A stretch of 64,000 nucleotides of DNA from JAENVT01 sp963720775. GTDB lineage: Bacteria; Actinomycetota; Acidimicrobiia; Acidimicrobiales; Ilumatobacteraceae. The stretch covers positions 1 through 64,000 of the forward strand of contig CAVRGR010000003.1 of the NCBI GenBank assembly GCA_963720775.1. The letters are read 5' to 3'. Below the pieces are notes generated by a model. That model saw only the letters and a program-made list of their open reading frames with translations. It did no database searches and was not told where the DNA came from. Made by a program: the position numbers and the translations under genes. Below are positions 25,573-34,045 of the stretch, one piece after another (positions within the stretch are counted from its first letter, which is position 1; each line of letters opens with the position of its first letter).

Positions 25573-25965
25573 ATGAAGAACTTCCTGAAGGAGTTCAAGG
25601 AATTCATCGCCACCGGAAACCTCGTCGAGGTCGCCGTGGCTTTCATCCTGGCCCTCGCCATCAAGGCGGTTATCGATGCGTTCATGAACAGCATCGTCAA
25701 TCCGTTGATCGGCGCAATCGTCGGCAAGCCAAACCTCGACAACTTCCTCACGATCACCGTTCGCAAAGGCAAGCCCGATCAAGCGATCATCTCGATCGGC
25801 GCGGTGCTGACCCAACTGATCTCGTTGATCATCGTCGGGCTGGTGCTGTTCGTTGCGCTGAAGGCCTACAACAAGATGCGCAAGCCTGTGGATGAGGCCC
25901 CGGCGGGCCCCACCGAGGTCGAGCTCCTCGCCCAGATCAGAGACGAGTTGCGGGCTCGTCCCTGA
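25573..25965 (+). CDS. mscL: Large-conductance mechanosensitive channel
   Basis: 130 aa, usual MscL length. N-terminal amphipathic helix MKNFLKEFKEFIATGN, pore helix EVAVAFILALAIKAVIDAF, periplasmic loop, second helix ISLIIVGLVLFVALKAYNKM and a C-terminal helix that ends ELLAQIRDEL. The pentameric channel opens under membrane tension and releases solutes on hypo-osmotic shock. AAGGGGAA lies about 6 nt before the ATG. The gene is monocistronic, divergent from the hypothetical membrane protein. Confidence 0.95.
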   Translation: MKNFLKEFKEFIATGNLVEVAVAFILALAIKAVIDAFMNSIVNPLIGAIVGKPNLDNFLTITVRKGKPDQAIISIGAVLTQLISLIIVGLVLFVALKAYNKMRKPVDEAPAGPTEVELLAQIRDELRARP

Positions 25966-26008
25966 CCGGTGACTTGCGGAATTCGTTGGCGCTGACTCCA
26001 ATGGAGGG

Positions 26009-27028
26009 ATGCGAGTACGGCGTGAGGTCTCCCTGGCCGTGCTCTGCATCCTCGTCGCCGCCTGCTCGGCGGTCGAGTCCGCGTCCCCCGATTCGCACGA
26101 TCAGACGATCGCCGGAGTTGGTGTTCTCCCAGGTGGGAGCCCCGTTTCGGAGGTAGTCGAAGCCTCCGACGCGCCGACGGTTCCCGTGTCGGACGCCACG
26201 ACCATGACCACGACGACAACGCTGCCCGCGGTCACGATCGGCTCGATGGTCGCCGGTAACAGGCTGTTGATGATCGGCGACTCGATCACCGCGTCGGCGG
26301 CGCAGCGCTACGGCGGCGAGCTCTGCAAGGCACTCGTTCCACTCGGCTGGCAGGTCGAAGTCGACGCCCAACCGAGCATGTTCATCCAGTTCGGCAACGC
26401 GGTGCTCGACAAACGCCTGTCGGCCAAGTGGGACGCGGCATACGTGTTCCTAGGCACCAACTACGGCGGCAACCAAGACGCGTATCGCAAGCAGTTGGAG
26501 AAGATCGTGAAGCGGCTGGCGCCGACGCCCGTCGTGCTGCTGACCGTCACCGAGTTCGCCGATAATCGCCGCGAGGTCAACGATGCGATCCTTCTGGTCA
26601 GCACCGAATACTCCAACGTTCATGTTCTCGACTGGGGCGCGATCGCGGCGGCCGACGCCGGCACGATCCTCCGCGGCGACGGACTCCATCTGACCGACAG
26701 CGGACGCGCCACGCTGGCTGCAACTGTGGCTGGAGTCATGGGACAGGCACCCGTGCAGCCGGGAGACTGCTTGCCGTCGTCGTTCACCAACGATGCCGGC
26801 GGCAACGTGAATGGCAGCGACACCCCGCCGCCGAAGAAGGTCGCTGGTACGGCGACAACCGTCAAACCCAAGACGTCGACGCCGGTCGGCGGAACCGCCA
26901 CGACGACCACCAAGCCGACGACCAAGACCACCGTCACCGTGACGTTCCCAGGACAGACCACGACAGTGCCCACAACACCGCCCACCAGTCCACCGCCGTC
27001 ACCCGGCCCGACCTCCGGCGGGCCGTGA
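26009..27028 (+). CDS. SGNH/GDSL-hydrolase-fold lipoprotein
   Basis: 339 aa. Signal peptide with lipobox LVAAC, then a low-complexity linker of about 60 residues. The SGNH domain begins with MIGDSITASAAQRYGG (nucleophile Ser in block I) and ends with DGLHLTDSGR, carrying the block V Asp and His; FLGTNYGGN may serve as block III. The C-terminal 85 residues are Thr/Pro/Lys-rich, typical of a wall-spanning tail. It likely acts as a cell-surface esterase or acyl-transfer-related protein, often on polysaccharide. Substrate unknown. It sits 43 bp after mscL. Confidence 0.8.
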   Translation: MRVRREVSLAVLCILVAACSAVESASPDSHDQTIAGVGVLPGGSPVSEVVEASDAPTVPVSDATTMTTTTTLPAVTIGSMVAGNRLLMIGDSITASAAQRYGGELCKALVPLGWQVEVDAQPSMFIQFGNAVLDKRLSAKWDAAYVFLGTNYGGNQDAYRKQLEKIVKRLAPTPVVLLTVTEFADNRREVNDAILLVSTEYSNVHVLDWGAIAAADAGTILRGDGLHLTDSGRATLAATVAGVMGQAPVQPGDCLPSSFTNDAGGNVNGSDTPPPKKVAGTATTVKPKTSTPVGGTATTTTKPTTKTTVTVTFPGQTTTVPTTPPTSPPPSPGPTSGGP

Positions 27029-27112
27029 GCACTGGTAGTTGTTGGAAGTGTTGCCCGACGGCACCGATGTGGTGCTCTACGGCAACACTTCGACGGCAGA
27101 GTGTGCACAAGC

Positions 27113-27721
27113 ATGGATGAGCAACGCGTCGACGCGGGAGATTTCTCGTCGTGGCTGGCAGGGATGCAAGCGGCGCTCCGCGGTGACCGTGGTTCGGATG
27201 TGCCCTGCGACGGGTGCACGGCATGTTGCACGTCGTCCCAGTTCATCCACATCGGCCCGGACGAGATCGACACGATCGCGCACATCCCCGGCAAGCTCCT
27301 CTTCCCTGCGCCGCGGTTGCCGCGTGGCCACGTGCTGATGGGCTACGACGAACGCGGACACTGCCCGATGCTGATCGACGGAGCCTGCTCGATCTACGAG
27401 CACCGTCCGGTGACCTGTCGAACGTATGACTGCCGAGTCTTTCCCGCCGCTGCCGTCGAGTTGGATGACGACGACAAGGCGCTGATCGCCCGTCGATCGA
27501 GTCGGTGGAGGTTCACGTTTCCCACGCAGGCGGATCGTGACGAGCACGATGCCGTACGTGCCGCGGCCCGTTTCCTCAGCGACAACCGTGACCTGATGGC
27601 GGGCGGACCTACGGCCAGCGCGACGCAGCTTGCCGTGCGCGCCGTCGAAGTTCACGATGTCTTCCTGGGCAACGACGATCCGGACGAGATCCGAGTGGAG
27701 CTGAGGCGACGCACGCGCTGA
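27113..27721 (+). CDS. YkgJ-type Cys-cluster (putative metal-binding) protein
   Basis: 202 aa from ATG 27113. The YkgJ/UPF0153 cysteine pattern is clear: CDGCTACCTSSQF near residue 33, then HCPMLIDGACSIYEHRPVTCRTYDCR. The family is thought to chelate zinc or an iron-sulfur centre, and its biochemical role is unsettled. It lies about 85 bp after the SGNH lipoprotein and 37 bp before an aldo/keto reductase on the same strand. Confidence 0.85.
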   Translation: MDEQRVDAGDFSSWLAGMQAALRGDRGSDVPCDGCTACCTSSQFIHIGPDEIDTIAHIPGKLLFPAPRLPRGHVLMGYDERGHCPMLIDGACSIYEHRPVTCRTYDCRVFPAAAVELDDDDKALIARRSSRWRFTFPTQADRDEHDAVRAAARFLSDNRDLMAGGPTASATQLAVRAVEVHDVFLGNDDPDEIRVELRRRTR

Positions 27722-27758
27722 AGTCGCTGCTCCTCGATGACCGCGCGAGGATGGGGCA

Positions 27759-28733
27759 ATGCGCTATCGATCATTGGGCCGTACGGCACTGCAAGTGAGC
27801 GAACTGTGCCTCGGCACGATGAACTTCGGGCCGAACACTCCGGAAGACGAGGCGCGAGCGATCATGGACCGCGCCCTCGAGCTCGGCATCAACTTCTTCG
27901 ACACGGCCGACCGTTACGGTGGCGACAAGGGAGCCGGTGCAACCGAAGAGATCCTCGGTCGCTGGTTCGCCCTCGGTGGCGATCGCCGCGAGAAGGTGGT
28001 GCTGGCGACCAAGCTCTACGGTGCGATGTCGACCTGGCCGAACGACGGGCGGTTGTCGGCGCGTCACATCCGTGCTGCCTGCGACGCCAGCCTGCGGCGC
28101 ATGCAGACCGATCACATCGACCTCTACCAGATGCATCATGTCGACCGAACCGCGCCGTGGGACGAGATCTGGCAGGCCATGGAAACACTGGTGCAGCAGG
28201 GCAAGATCATCTACGTCGGCAGCAGCAACTTCGCCGGCTGGCACATCGCCCAGGCCAACGAGCAGGCGAAGGCTCGTGGTTCGCTCGGTCTCGTCAGCGA
28301 GCAGAGCCACTACAACCTGCTCGTCCGCACGGTCGAGCTCGAGGTTCTGCCGGCATGCCTCGCCTACGGGGTGGGGGTCATCCCGTGGAGCCCGCTGTCG
28401 AGCGGTGTGCTCGGAGGCGTGCTGAGCAAGGAATCCACCGTTCGCCGGCAGGGGGCCGAATCGCTCAAACGAAGCGAGAAGTTCCGGCCTCAGTTGGAGA
28501 AGTGGGAGAGTCTGTGCGCCGAGTTGGGCGAGCATCCGGCAGCTGTCGCCCTGGCCTGGCTCCTGCATCAACCAGGCGTCACCTGCCCGATCATCGGTCC
28601 ACGAACGATGGAACAGCTCGAAGGAGCATCGCTGCGCGCCCTCGAGCTGTCGCTCGACGACGACACGCTGGCCGGCATCGATGCCATCTTCCCCGGGCCG
28701 GGCGGAACCGCGCCCGAGGCCTACGCCTGGTAG
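27759..28733 (+). CDS. Aldo/keto reductase
   Basis: 324 aa, a complete (beta/alpha)8 AKR. The tetrad residues are visible: Asp and Tyr in FFDTADRYGG, Lys in VVLATKLYG and His in DLYQMHHVD. NADPH-site segments include YVGSSNFAGW and CPIIGPRTMEQLE. These enzymes reduce aldehydes or ketones using NAD(P)H; the YajO/Tas-like layout fits a general carbonyl reductase. The substrate is not indicated by the neighbours. Start ATG 27759. Confidence 0.93.
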   Translation: MRYRSLGRTALQVSELCLGTMNFGPNTPEDEARAIMDRALELGINFFDTADRYGGDKGAGATEEILGRWFALGGDRREKVVLATKLYGAMSTWPNDGRLSARHIRAACDASLRRMQTDHIDLYQMHHVDRTAPWDEIWQAMETLVQQGKIIYVGSSNFAGWHIAQANEQAKARGSLGLVSEQSHYNLLVRTVELEVLPACLAYGVGVIPWSPLSSGVLGGVLSKESTVRRQGAESLKRSEKFRPQLEKWESLCAELGEHPAAVALAWLLHQPGVTCPIIGPRTMEQLEGASLRALELSLDDDTLAGIDAIFPGPGGTAPEAYAW

Positions 28734-28736
28734 GTC

Positions 28737-29186
28737 CTACGGGGCGAGGGCGCGCAACGGAGCGACGGGTACGTTGCGCAATACGCCGTACACCAACAGC
28801 AGCGTCGCAGTCGTGATGGCCAGCCATCTCCCCGCTCGCGGTGACACCCGAATCGGTGCCGCGCCCCACGACACTCGCGCCCATCCCACCCAGACGATCA
28901 CGATCGCGGCGAGCGCCAACGGCGTGAAGATGTTGTAGCTCAACGCCGCACCGACGTGGCCGTGCAACAGTTGATAGGCACCCCTGGTCAAGCCGCATCC
29001 CGGGCACCACAGCCCGGTGGCCTGATGGAACACACAGCTGGGAAACGGCGACCCGGCTGATGCCGGGTTGTGCGTGGCCACGAACATCGCGCCTGCCACG
29101 AGACCAGAGCCGCAGGCAATCGGTGCCGTCCGCCTGCCCAGATCGCTGCGCAGCGTTGCCGCCAGTCCGAGTTCCATCGGCCCCAT
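28737..29186 (-). CDS. DUF2752 membrane protein
   Basis: 149 aa from ATG 29186 (ATG 29177 and 29228 are alternatives). The DUF2752 hallmark Cys-Pro-Gly-Cys-Gly-Leu-Thr-Arg occurs in LWCPGCGLTRGAYQLLHG, with three hydrophobic helices around it. The family is widespread, small and membrane-bound, of unknown function. It is convergent with the aldo/keto reductase and divergent from the ABC-F gene, with about 54 bp between starts. Confidence 0.85.
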   Translation of the reverse strand: MGPMELGLAATLRSDLGRRTAPIACGSGLVAGAMFVATHNPASAGSPFPSCVFHQATGLWCPGCGLTRGAYQLLHGHVGAALSYNIFTPLALAAIVIVWVGWARVSWGAAPIRVSPRAGRWLAITTATLLLVYGVLRNVPVAPLRALAP

Positions 29187-29239
29187 CGTACGACAGGCAG
29201 CGTTGTGGACTCGCCGTTTCCCCGCCACGATGGACGGCC

Positions 29240-30856
29240 ATGTTGCAGGTCCAGGCGCTCTCGGTGGAAATTGGTGGTCGTCAGATCATCGATCGCGCCT
29301 CGTTCACCGTTATGCCACGCGACAAAGTCGGCTTGGTGGGCCGCAACGGAGCCGGCAAGACAACGCTGTTCCGAGTACTCGGTGGCGCGTTGGAGCCGAC
29401 CGGCGGCAAGATCCTCCGCAAGGGTGGGTTCGGTTACCTGCCGCAAGACCCTCGGATCGCCGGCGTGCTCGATGGGCGTACCGCCATCACCCACATCCTG
29501 TCCGGGCGTGGGATCGACGAGGAGTTGATCCGGCTGGAGAAACTTCGGTTGACGATGGAGGAAGACTCGAGCGAGCGCAACGTCAGCCGGTACAGCCGTG
29601 CCCACGACGAGTTCGCTACCGCCGGCGGGTATGCGGCCGAGAGCGAGGCGCGATCGATGGCCGCAGGGCTTGGGCTTCCCGACGATCGTCTGGAGCTGCC
29701 CATCGGAGTGCTCAGTGGTGGTGAGCGCCGGCGTGTCGAGTTGTCGCGCATCCTCTTCGCCGGGTCCGACGTGCTGTTGCTCGACGAGCCCACCAATCAC
29801 CTCGACATCGACGCGAAGGCGTGGTTGTTGCAGTTCCTGCGCACCTATCGCGGCGCGCTCTTGGTGATCAGCCACGACCTCGATCTGCTCGACGAGGCCA
29901 TCACACGGGTCATGCACCTCGATCGACCCGCCGAGGATGCGCTTGGTGTGCTGGTGGAGTACAAGGGGACCTACAGCCAGTACCGGGCGGCCAGGGCGAG
30001 CGACGAGGAGCGGACTGCTCGCAAGGCCGCCTTGCAGGCCAAGGAGATTGCTCGCCTGCAGACCGTCGTCGATCGCTTCGGAGCCAAGGCCACGAAGGCA
30101 GCGATGGCCCACAGCAAAGAGAAGCAGATCGTTCGTCTCGAGGCTCAACGAGTGCACGTCGGCAAGGGTGACCGCACGTTGCGCGTCCGTTTTCCGGATC
30201 CTCCGGCAAGCGGAGCCACGGTCATCACCGCCCAAGGTCTGTCGAAGGCGTACGGCGGACCACCGGTGTTCGAGGATGTGTCGTTCGACGTCGGCCGCGG
30301 CGACCGTCTGCTGGTACTCGGTCTCAACGGTGCCGGCAAGACGAGCCTCCTGCGCATCCTCGCCGGCGAGACCAAGGCCAACGTGGGCCAGTTCACGTTC
30401 GGCCACAACGTCAACGTCGGCTACTACGCGCAGGAGCACGACAACTTGCAGCCCGATGCGTCGCTGCTCGACAACATTCGCGCCGCCGTGCCCCACGACA
30501 TCGTGTTGACCGAGACGCAGCTGCGCGGGCTGCTCGGCATGATGGGTCTCAGTGGCGAGAAGGTCTACCAGGAGAGCGGCACGCTGTCGGGAGGGGAGAA
30601 GACGAAGCTTGCGTTGGCGATGTTGATGGTGGGTCGCAACAACCTGCTGCTGCTCGACGAGCCGACCAACAACCTCGACCCGGCCAGCCGGCAGTCCGTC
30701 ACCGATTCGCTGTCGGGGTGGAAAGGCACGATCGTGTTCGTCAGCCACGACACCGAGTTCGTCGAGCAACTGCGCCCGACCAAGGTGTTGCTGATGCCCG
30801 ATGGCGAGCTCGACTACTTCAGCAACGATTGGTTGGAGCTCGTCTCACTGGCCTGA
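29240..30856 (+). CDS. ABC-F family ATPase (ribosome-associated type)
   Basis: 538 aa from ATG 29240. Two ABC cassettes without membrane helices: Walker A GRNGAGKTT and GLNGAGKTS, signatures LSGGERRRVELS and LSGGEKTKLALA, Walker B LLLDEPTNHLD and LLLDEPTNNLD. The charged interdomain linker (about 245-300) matches the P-site tRNA-interaction motif region. ABC-F proteins act on ribosomes as translation factors or antibiotic-protection proteins. The sequence does not decide between them, and no antibiotic genes are adjacent. It is convergent with yjjW. Confidence 0.93.
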   Translation: MLQVQALSVEIGGRQIIDRASFTVMPRDKVGLVGRNGAGKTTLFRVLGGALEPTGGKILRKGGFGYLPQDPRIAGVLDGRTAITHILSGRGIDEELIRLEKLRLTMEEDSSERNVSRYSRAHDEFATAGGYAAESEARSMAAGLGLPDDRLELPIGVLSGGERRRVELSRILFAGSDVLLLDEPTNHLDIDAKAWLLQFLRTYRGALLVISHDLDLLDEAITRVMHLDRPAEDALGVLVEYKGTYSQYRAARASDEERTARKAALQAKEIARLQTVVDRFGAKATKAAMAHSKEKQIVRLEAQRVHVGKGDRTLRVRFPDPPASGATVITAQGLSKAYGGPPVFEDVSFDVGRGDRLLVLGLNGAGKTSLLRILAGETKANVGQFTFGHNVNVGYYAQEHDNLQPDASLLDNIRAAVPHDIVLTETQLRGLLGMMGLSGEKVYQESGTLSGGEKTKLALAMLMVGRNNLLLLDEPTNNLDPASRQSVTDSLSGWKGTIVFVSHDTEFVEQLRPTKVLLMPDGELDYFSNDWLELVSLA

Positions 30857-30879
30857 CGCAACGTCCGGTGCCGTGCAAC

Positions 30880-31737
30880 TCAGATGACGCACAAGTTGAA
30901 CTGGCCATGACGGGCGAAGATCGACTCGTAGGCGCGCATCTCGTCGGGCGTGGGTTCCACGAGTTCGCACGTGGTCGGTCGGGCTCCGTGCTTGCGGAAG
31001 CCGATGAGCTTGACGCGGATCGTCGGATCGACCTCGGCCAGCCAGCGGGCCGTGTCGTCGAGCAGCGTCGGATCGTCGTTGATGCCGGGCAGCAGCAGAA
31101 GGCGAACCTCATACAGGCGATCGATGGACTTGAGATAACGAATCGAGTCGAGGACCTGGTCGTTCGGTTGGCCGGTGATGGCGCGGTGGATCTCGGGGTC
31201 GAGGCACTTGAGATCGATCATCGCACCATCCATCACCAGCAGGAGCGAGGTCCAGGTGCTGCGATCCGCGGCCCCGTTGGAATCGATGAAGCAGGTCAGG
31301 CCGCTGAGCTCGGGGTCCGCTCGAACTGCACCGAACAGCTCGCGCAGGAAATCGGCCTGCTGTGTGGCCTCGCCTCCCGACACGGTGATGCCTGACAGGA
31401 AAGGAGCTGCCCGGCGGATCTCTCCGAGGATGTCTTCCACCGGCCGACGCACGGCCTTCGGAGTCGAGTCCCACTGGCAGGCACCTATGCATGCCTCGCT
31501 GCCTTTGCAGACGTCGGGGTCCCACGTGATCCCACCCGTCTGGGAGAAGCCGATTGCCTGTGAGGGGCACGCGGCGACGCAATCGCCGCAGTGGTTGCAC
31601 AGGTTGATCGTGTACGGGTTGTGGCAGGCGATGCAGTCGAAGTTGCAGCCCTGCAGGAACACCACGAACCGGTTCCCGGGTCCGTCCACGTTCGAGAACG
31701 CGATGGTGTCAGTGACCAGGCCCAGTGTCGCGTTCAT
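30880..31737 (-). CDS. yjjW: YjjW-type radical SAM activase for a glycyl radical enzyme
   Basis: 285 aa. The radical SAM motif C-x3-C-x2-C is CNFDCIAC at about residues 31-38. Next comes a ferredoxin-like insert with CNHCGDCVAACP and a second, Cys-poorer cluster (CKGSEACIGAC), characteristic of glycyl-radical activases. TVSGGEA is the GGE motif for SAM binding. It would abstract H from the partner enzyme's glycine to form the radical. Its start codon overlaps the end of yjjI by 29 bp, so the pair is translated together. Confidence 0.92.
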   Translation of the reverse strand: MNATLGLVTDTIAFSNVDGPGNRFVVFLQGCNFDCIACHNPYTINLCNHCGDCVAACPSQAIGFSQTGGITWDPDVCKGSEACIGACQWDSTPKAVRRPVEDILGEIRRAAPFLSGITVSGGEATQQADFLRELFGAVRADPELSGLTCFIDSNGAADRSTWTSLLLVMDGAMIDLKCLDPEIHRAITGQPNDQVLDSIRYLKSIDRLYEVRLLLLPGINDDPTLLDDTARWLAEVDPTIRVKLIGFRKHGARPTTCELVEPTPDEMRAYESIFARHGQFNLCVI

Positions 31738-33256
31738 TGCATCCGATCCGTTTCACGGCTCGTTGAGTGAGGTGGAACGAAGCCTCGGATCCGGCAGCGA
31801 GGTAGTCGCTGCTGTGCCGGGCGCCGCGTTGTTCGATATCGGTGAGATCGCTCTTGCGGACGAGGTAACCGGTGATGCGGATGAAGTCGTTCGAGTCGAG
31901 GTTGAAGGTGAAGTCACGCATGCCGGTGACGAAGGCGCCGCGAATGATGTCGACGACCGCTTCCGGATTGCGCACAGCGGTGTCGTCCACGTGGAAGACG
32001 TCACTGATCCCGGCCGTGAACAGGTGGTGGTGGGGCGCACAGGTGTTGATGTGCTCCAACATCGGCGGCTCGTCGCCGACGGGGATTCGTGTGCCGGCGG
32101 TGACGCCGCTGTCGAGGTCGATGCCGCTCTGGGAATGCAGGTAGCAGCGACCGCCACCGCCCTCGCAGTAGGGCATGGGCCGTGCCGCGACCAGTTCGGC
32201 CACCCGTTCGGTGATGCGGTACGACAACGTGTCGGCGTTCGCATCGTGGCCGTAGCGGCCTGTGCCGCCTTCGTAGGCGATCAGCAGGTTCACGGCCTCG
32301 GCGAGCCCGAACACGCCGAACATCGCCGAGAATCGATCGATCGAGATGAGCCCTTCTTGCGCCAGCCAGCTCGATTCGAAGAAGTGTTGCTGCTCGACCA
32401 ACGAGCGAACGCGGGCCTCGGCCAGTTCTGCCGTGAGCTCCACGTACGCCGGCAGTGTCTCGGCGAGAAACGAGTCGGCGTCTCCGGCATGGCGCAGCGC
32501 CGCCTCCTTCAGGTTGAGCCGGACGAGTGTGTGTGCCCCACCACCGATCTTCAGCGAGTTGTAGCAGCTGACCGCGGCGTACTGGTCGCCGTGATCTCCG
32601 ACCATCATCGGATGGTTCACGAAATGCGGCTTGCCGGTCTCGAAGACGGTGCGGACAGCGTCGAGCACCAGATCGTCGGGTGTGAGCCGAGGGTCGACCT
32701 TCAAGGTGAGGTTGGGGACCACCTGGCGAAGTGATCGTTCGACACGAAGGATGGAACGGGCGATCCGGCTGTCACTCGGACCGATGTCGGTGTGGACGAA
32801 CGCATCCGGGAGCATTCGATCGAGCGCGATCCAGAACCTGCGCAGCGAAGCATCGAGCTCTTGGTCGCTGACGCCGTCGAACCTGGCGAGCACCTTGTCG
32901 AGATCGCCGAGATAGACGGGATACGTGGTGACGGACGGGACGTGCGCATACATGATCTGCAGGAACGACAGCGCATCGTCGAGGTTGTGCGGCGCAGGAA
33001 GCTCGAGGTGCCGCGATCCTTGGGCGACGGCCCGTTCGTAGTCAGGCAGGACGTACCGAGGGGTGTACGGGGCGTTGCCCTCGTACATGTCGCAGATGAC
33101 CCGTTTGTCGAGGGCGTTCTGACAAGCGTCGGAAAGCGTGGGGTAGTCGATCGATTCGGTCGCCAGGGTGGCCAGGCGACGCAGCTTCTGGTCGTATCCG
33201 AGGCTTTCATCACGCACGAGGGCCGTGGCCCGACTGCGCATCTCTTCGAGTTCCAT
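31709..33256 (-). CDS. yjjI: YjjI-type glycyl radical enzyme
   Basis: 515 aa, as in E. coli YjjI. The glycyl-radical loop near the C terminus is DFIRITGYL, with Gly463 as the radical site. A candidate thiyl-radical Cys is Cys231 (VSCYNSL) in the barrel, followed by the Gly-rich loop KIGGG. The family belongs to the glycyl radical superfamily, but its reaction is not established to my knowledge. The radical form is destroyed by oxygen, so this pair implies function in anoxic conditions or niches. It is followed by its activase; a hairpin-rich intergenic region lies upstream. Confidence 0.9.
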   Translation of the reverse strand: MELEEMRSRATALVRDESLGYDQKLRRLATLATESIDYPTLSDACQNALDKRVICDMYEGNAPYTPRYVLPDYERAVAQGSRHLELPAPHNLDDALSFLQIMYAHVPSVTTYPVYLGDLDKVLARFDGVSDQELDASLRRFWIALDRMLPDAFVHTDIGPSDSRIARSILRVERSLRQVVPNLTLKVDPRLTPDDLVLDAVRTVFETGKPHFVNHPMMVGDHGDQYAAVSCYNSLKIGGGAHTLVRLNLKEAALRHAGDADSFLAETLPAYVELTAELAEARVRSLVEQQHFFESSWLAQEGLISIDRFSAMFGVFGLAEAVNLLIAYEGGTGRYGHDANADTLSYRITERVAELVAARPMPYCEGGGGRCYLHSQSGIDLDSGVTAGTRIPVGDEPPMLEHINTCAPHHHLFTAGISDVFHVDDTAVRNPEAVVDIIRGAFVTGMRDFTFNLDSNDFIRITGYLVRKSDLTDIEQRGARHSSDYLAAGSEASFHLTQRAVKRIGCNERDTGPGH

Positions 33257-33408
33257 GGCATCACTTCCCTGCTCACACGGGGGCTCTGCGTTCGACGGTA
33301 CGCGAGCGCCGTCTCCACCAACAGGGGCGAAAGACCTGGACGAAGTGATGAGCTGGGCCTATCTGGCCAGCCGACGACCAACTGCTGGGGCCGCATGGGC
33401 GCGATCCT

Positions 33409-33438
33409 GGAAGAGAGAATTCCACTTCCACGCCCAAG
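33409..33438 (+). repeat. 30-nt hairpin repeat, copy 1
   Basis: Layout GGAAG, 5 nt, ATTCC, 6 nt, then ACGCCCAAG. Copies 1-3 share GGAAG, TTCC at positions 12-15 and CGCCCAAG at the end, all in exactly 30 nt. The GGAAG...TTCC arms can pair as a short stem. The same unit recurs 52 bp downstream and twice near 60.7 kb. Confidence 0.6.
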
Positions 33439-33460
33439 CAGGCTCAATGGGTGCTGTCGC

Positions 33461-33490
33461 GGAAGCAGCACTTCCACGTTCGCGCCCAAG
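33461..33490 (+). repeat. 30-nt hairpin repeat, copy 2
   Basis: Layout GGAAG-CAGCA-CTTCC, 6 nt, then CGCGCCCAAG end block. It matches copy 3 (60691-60720, minus strand) at 22 of 30 positions by eye, with the stem and the end block conserved and the spacers varying. Confidence 0.65.
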
Positions 33491-33589
33491 AACACTGGAT
33501 CGAAGCCGCACCCGTAGCGGTGCATCCGCGCCGTCCAACGACGCCGACCGGGCGCGCCCCGCGCCGGGCGAACGGTGCCGGTCGCGGCA

Positions 33590-34012
33590 CTAGACGGCGA
33601 AGATCTGGGCCTCGTCGACGAACGCCTTGAACTCCAGGGCATTACCGGCCGGGTCGTACAGGAACATCGTCCACTGCTCGCCGGCTTCTCCGGCGAATCG
33701 AACATACGGCTCGATGACGAACGTCACGCGTGCTGAGCGAAGGCGGTCGGCCAGCTCGTGGAACTCGTCGACCGACAAGATCAGCCCGAAGTGGGGCACG
33801 GGCACCTCGTGGCCATCCACAGGATTGTGCGTCAGCGTCGTCGCCGGGGCGAGATGCGTGACGACCTGGTGGCCACGAAGATCCCAGTCGACCCACATCT
33901 GGTCGCTGCGGCCCTGCGCGCAGCCCAGGACCTCTCCGTAGAACTCGCGGGCAGCGTCGAGATCGTCGACCGGCATCGCCAGGTGGAACCGCGGCCGCGC
34001 CGAGTTGCTCAT
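33590..34012 (-). CDS. Glyoxalase/VOC family protein
   Basis: 140 aa from ATG 34012. One VOC module pair: RPRFHLAMPVDDLDAAREFYGEVLGCAQG at the start, H-x-V-T-HLA, and FLYDPAGNALEFKAF at the end with the metal-site Glu. It resembles VOC proteins close to glyoxalase I or extradiol-type dioxygenases, but metal use and substrate are not decided by sequence. It lies 33 bp downstream of the fumarase gene on the same strand and may be co-transcribed. Confidence 0.88.
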   Translation of the reverse strand: MSNSARPRFHLAMPVDDLDAAREFYGEVLGCAQGRSDQMWVDWDLRGHQVVTHLAPATTLTHNPVDGHEVPVPHFGLILSVDEFHELADRLRSARVTFVIEPYVRFAGEAGEQWTMFLYDPAGNALEFKAFVDEAQIFAV

Positions 34013-34045
34013 CGCCTCCAGCCTTGCACGTTCGAGCCGATTCGT

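Larger units (their letters stand above)
33257..33589. other. 333-bp intergenic region without a gene, carrying two 30-nt repeats
   Basis: No convincing ORF or RNA gene was found between yjjI and the VOC gene. A likely yjjI Shine-Dalgarno (AGGGAAG) lies about 9 nt before its ATG. The centre carries two copies of a hairpin-bearing repeat (33409 and 33461). The part from about 33500 to 33590 is very GC-rich with no clear feature. Confidence 0.6.

Noticed and set aside
33257..33589. A tRNA or small RNA gene in the intergenic region before yjjI
   Set aside because: No cloverleaf pattern, T-loop sequence or CCA end could be found; the only structure is the short repeat hairpins.
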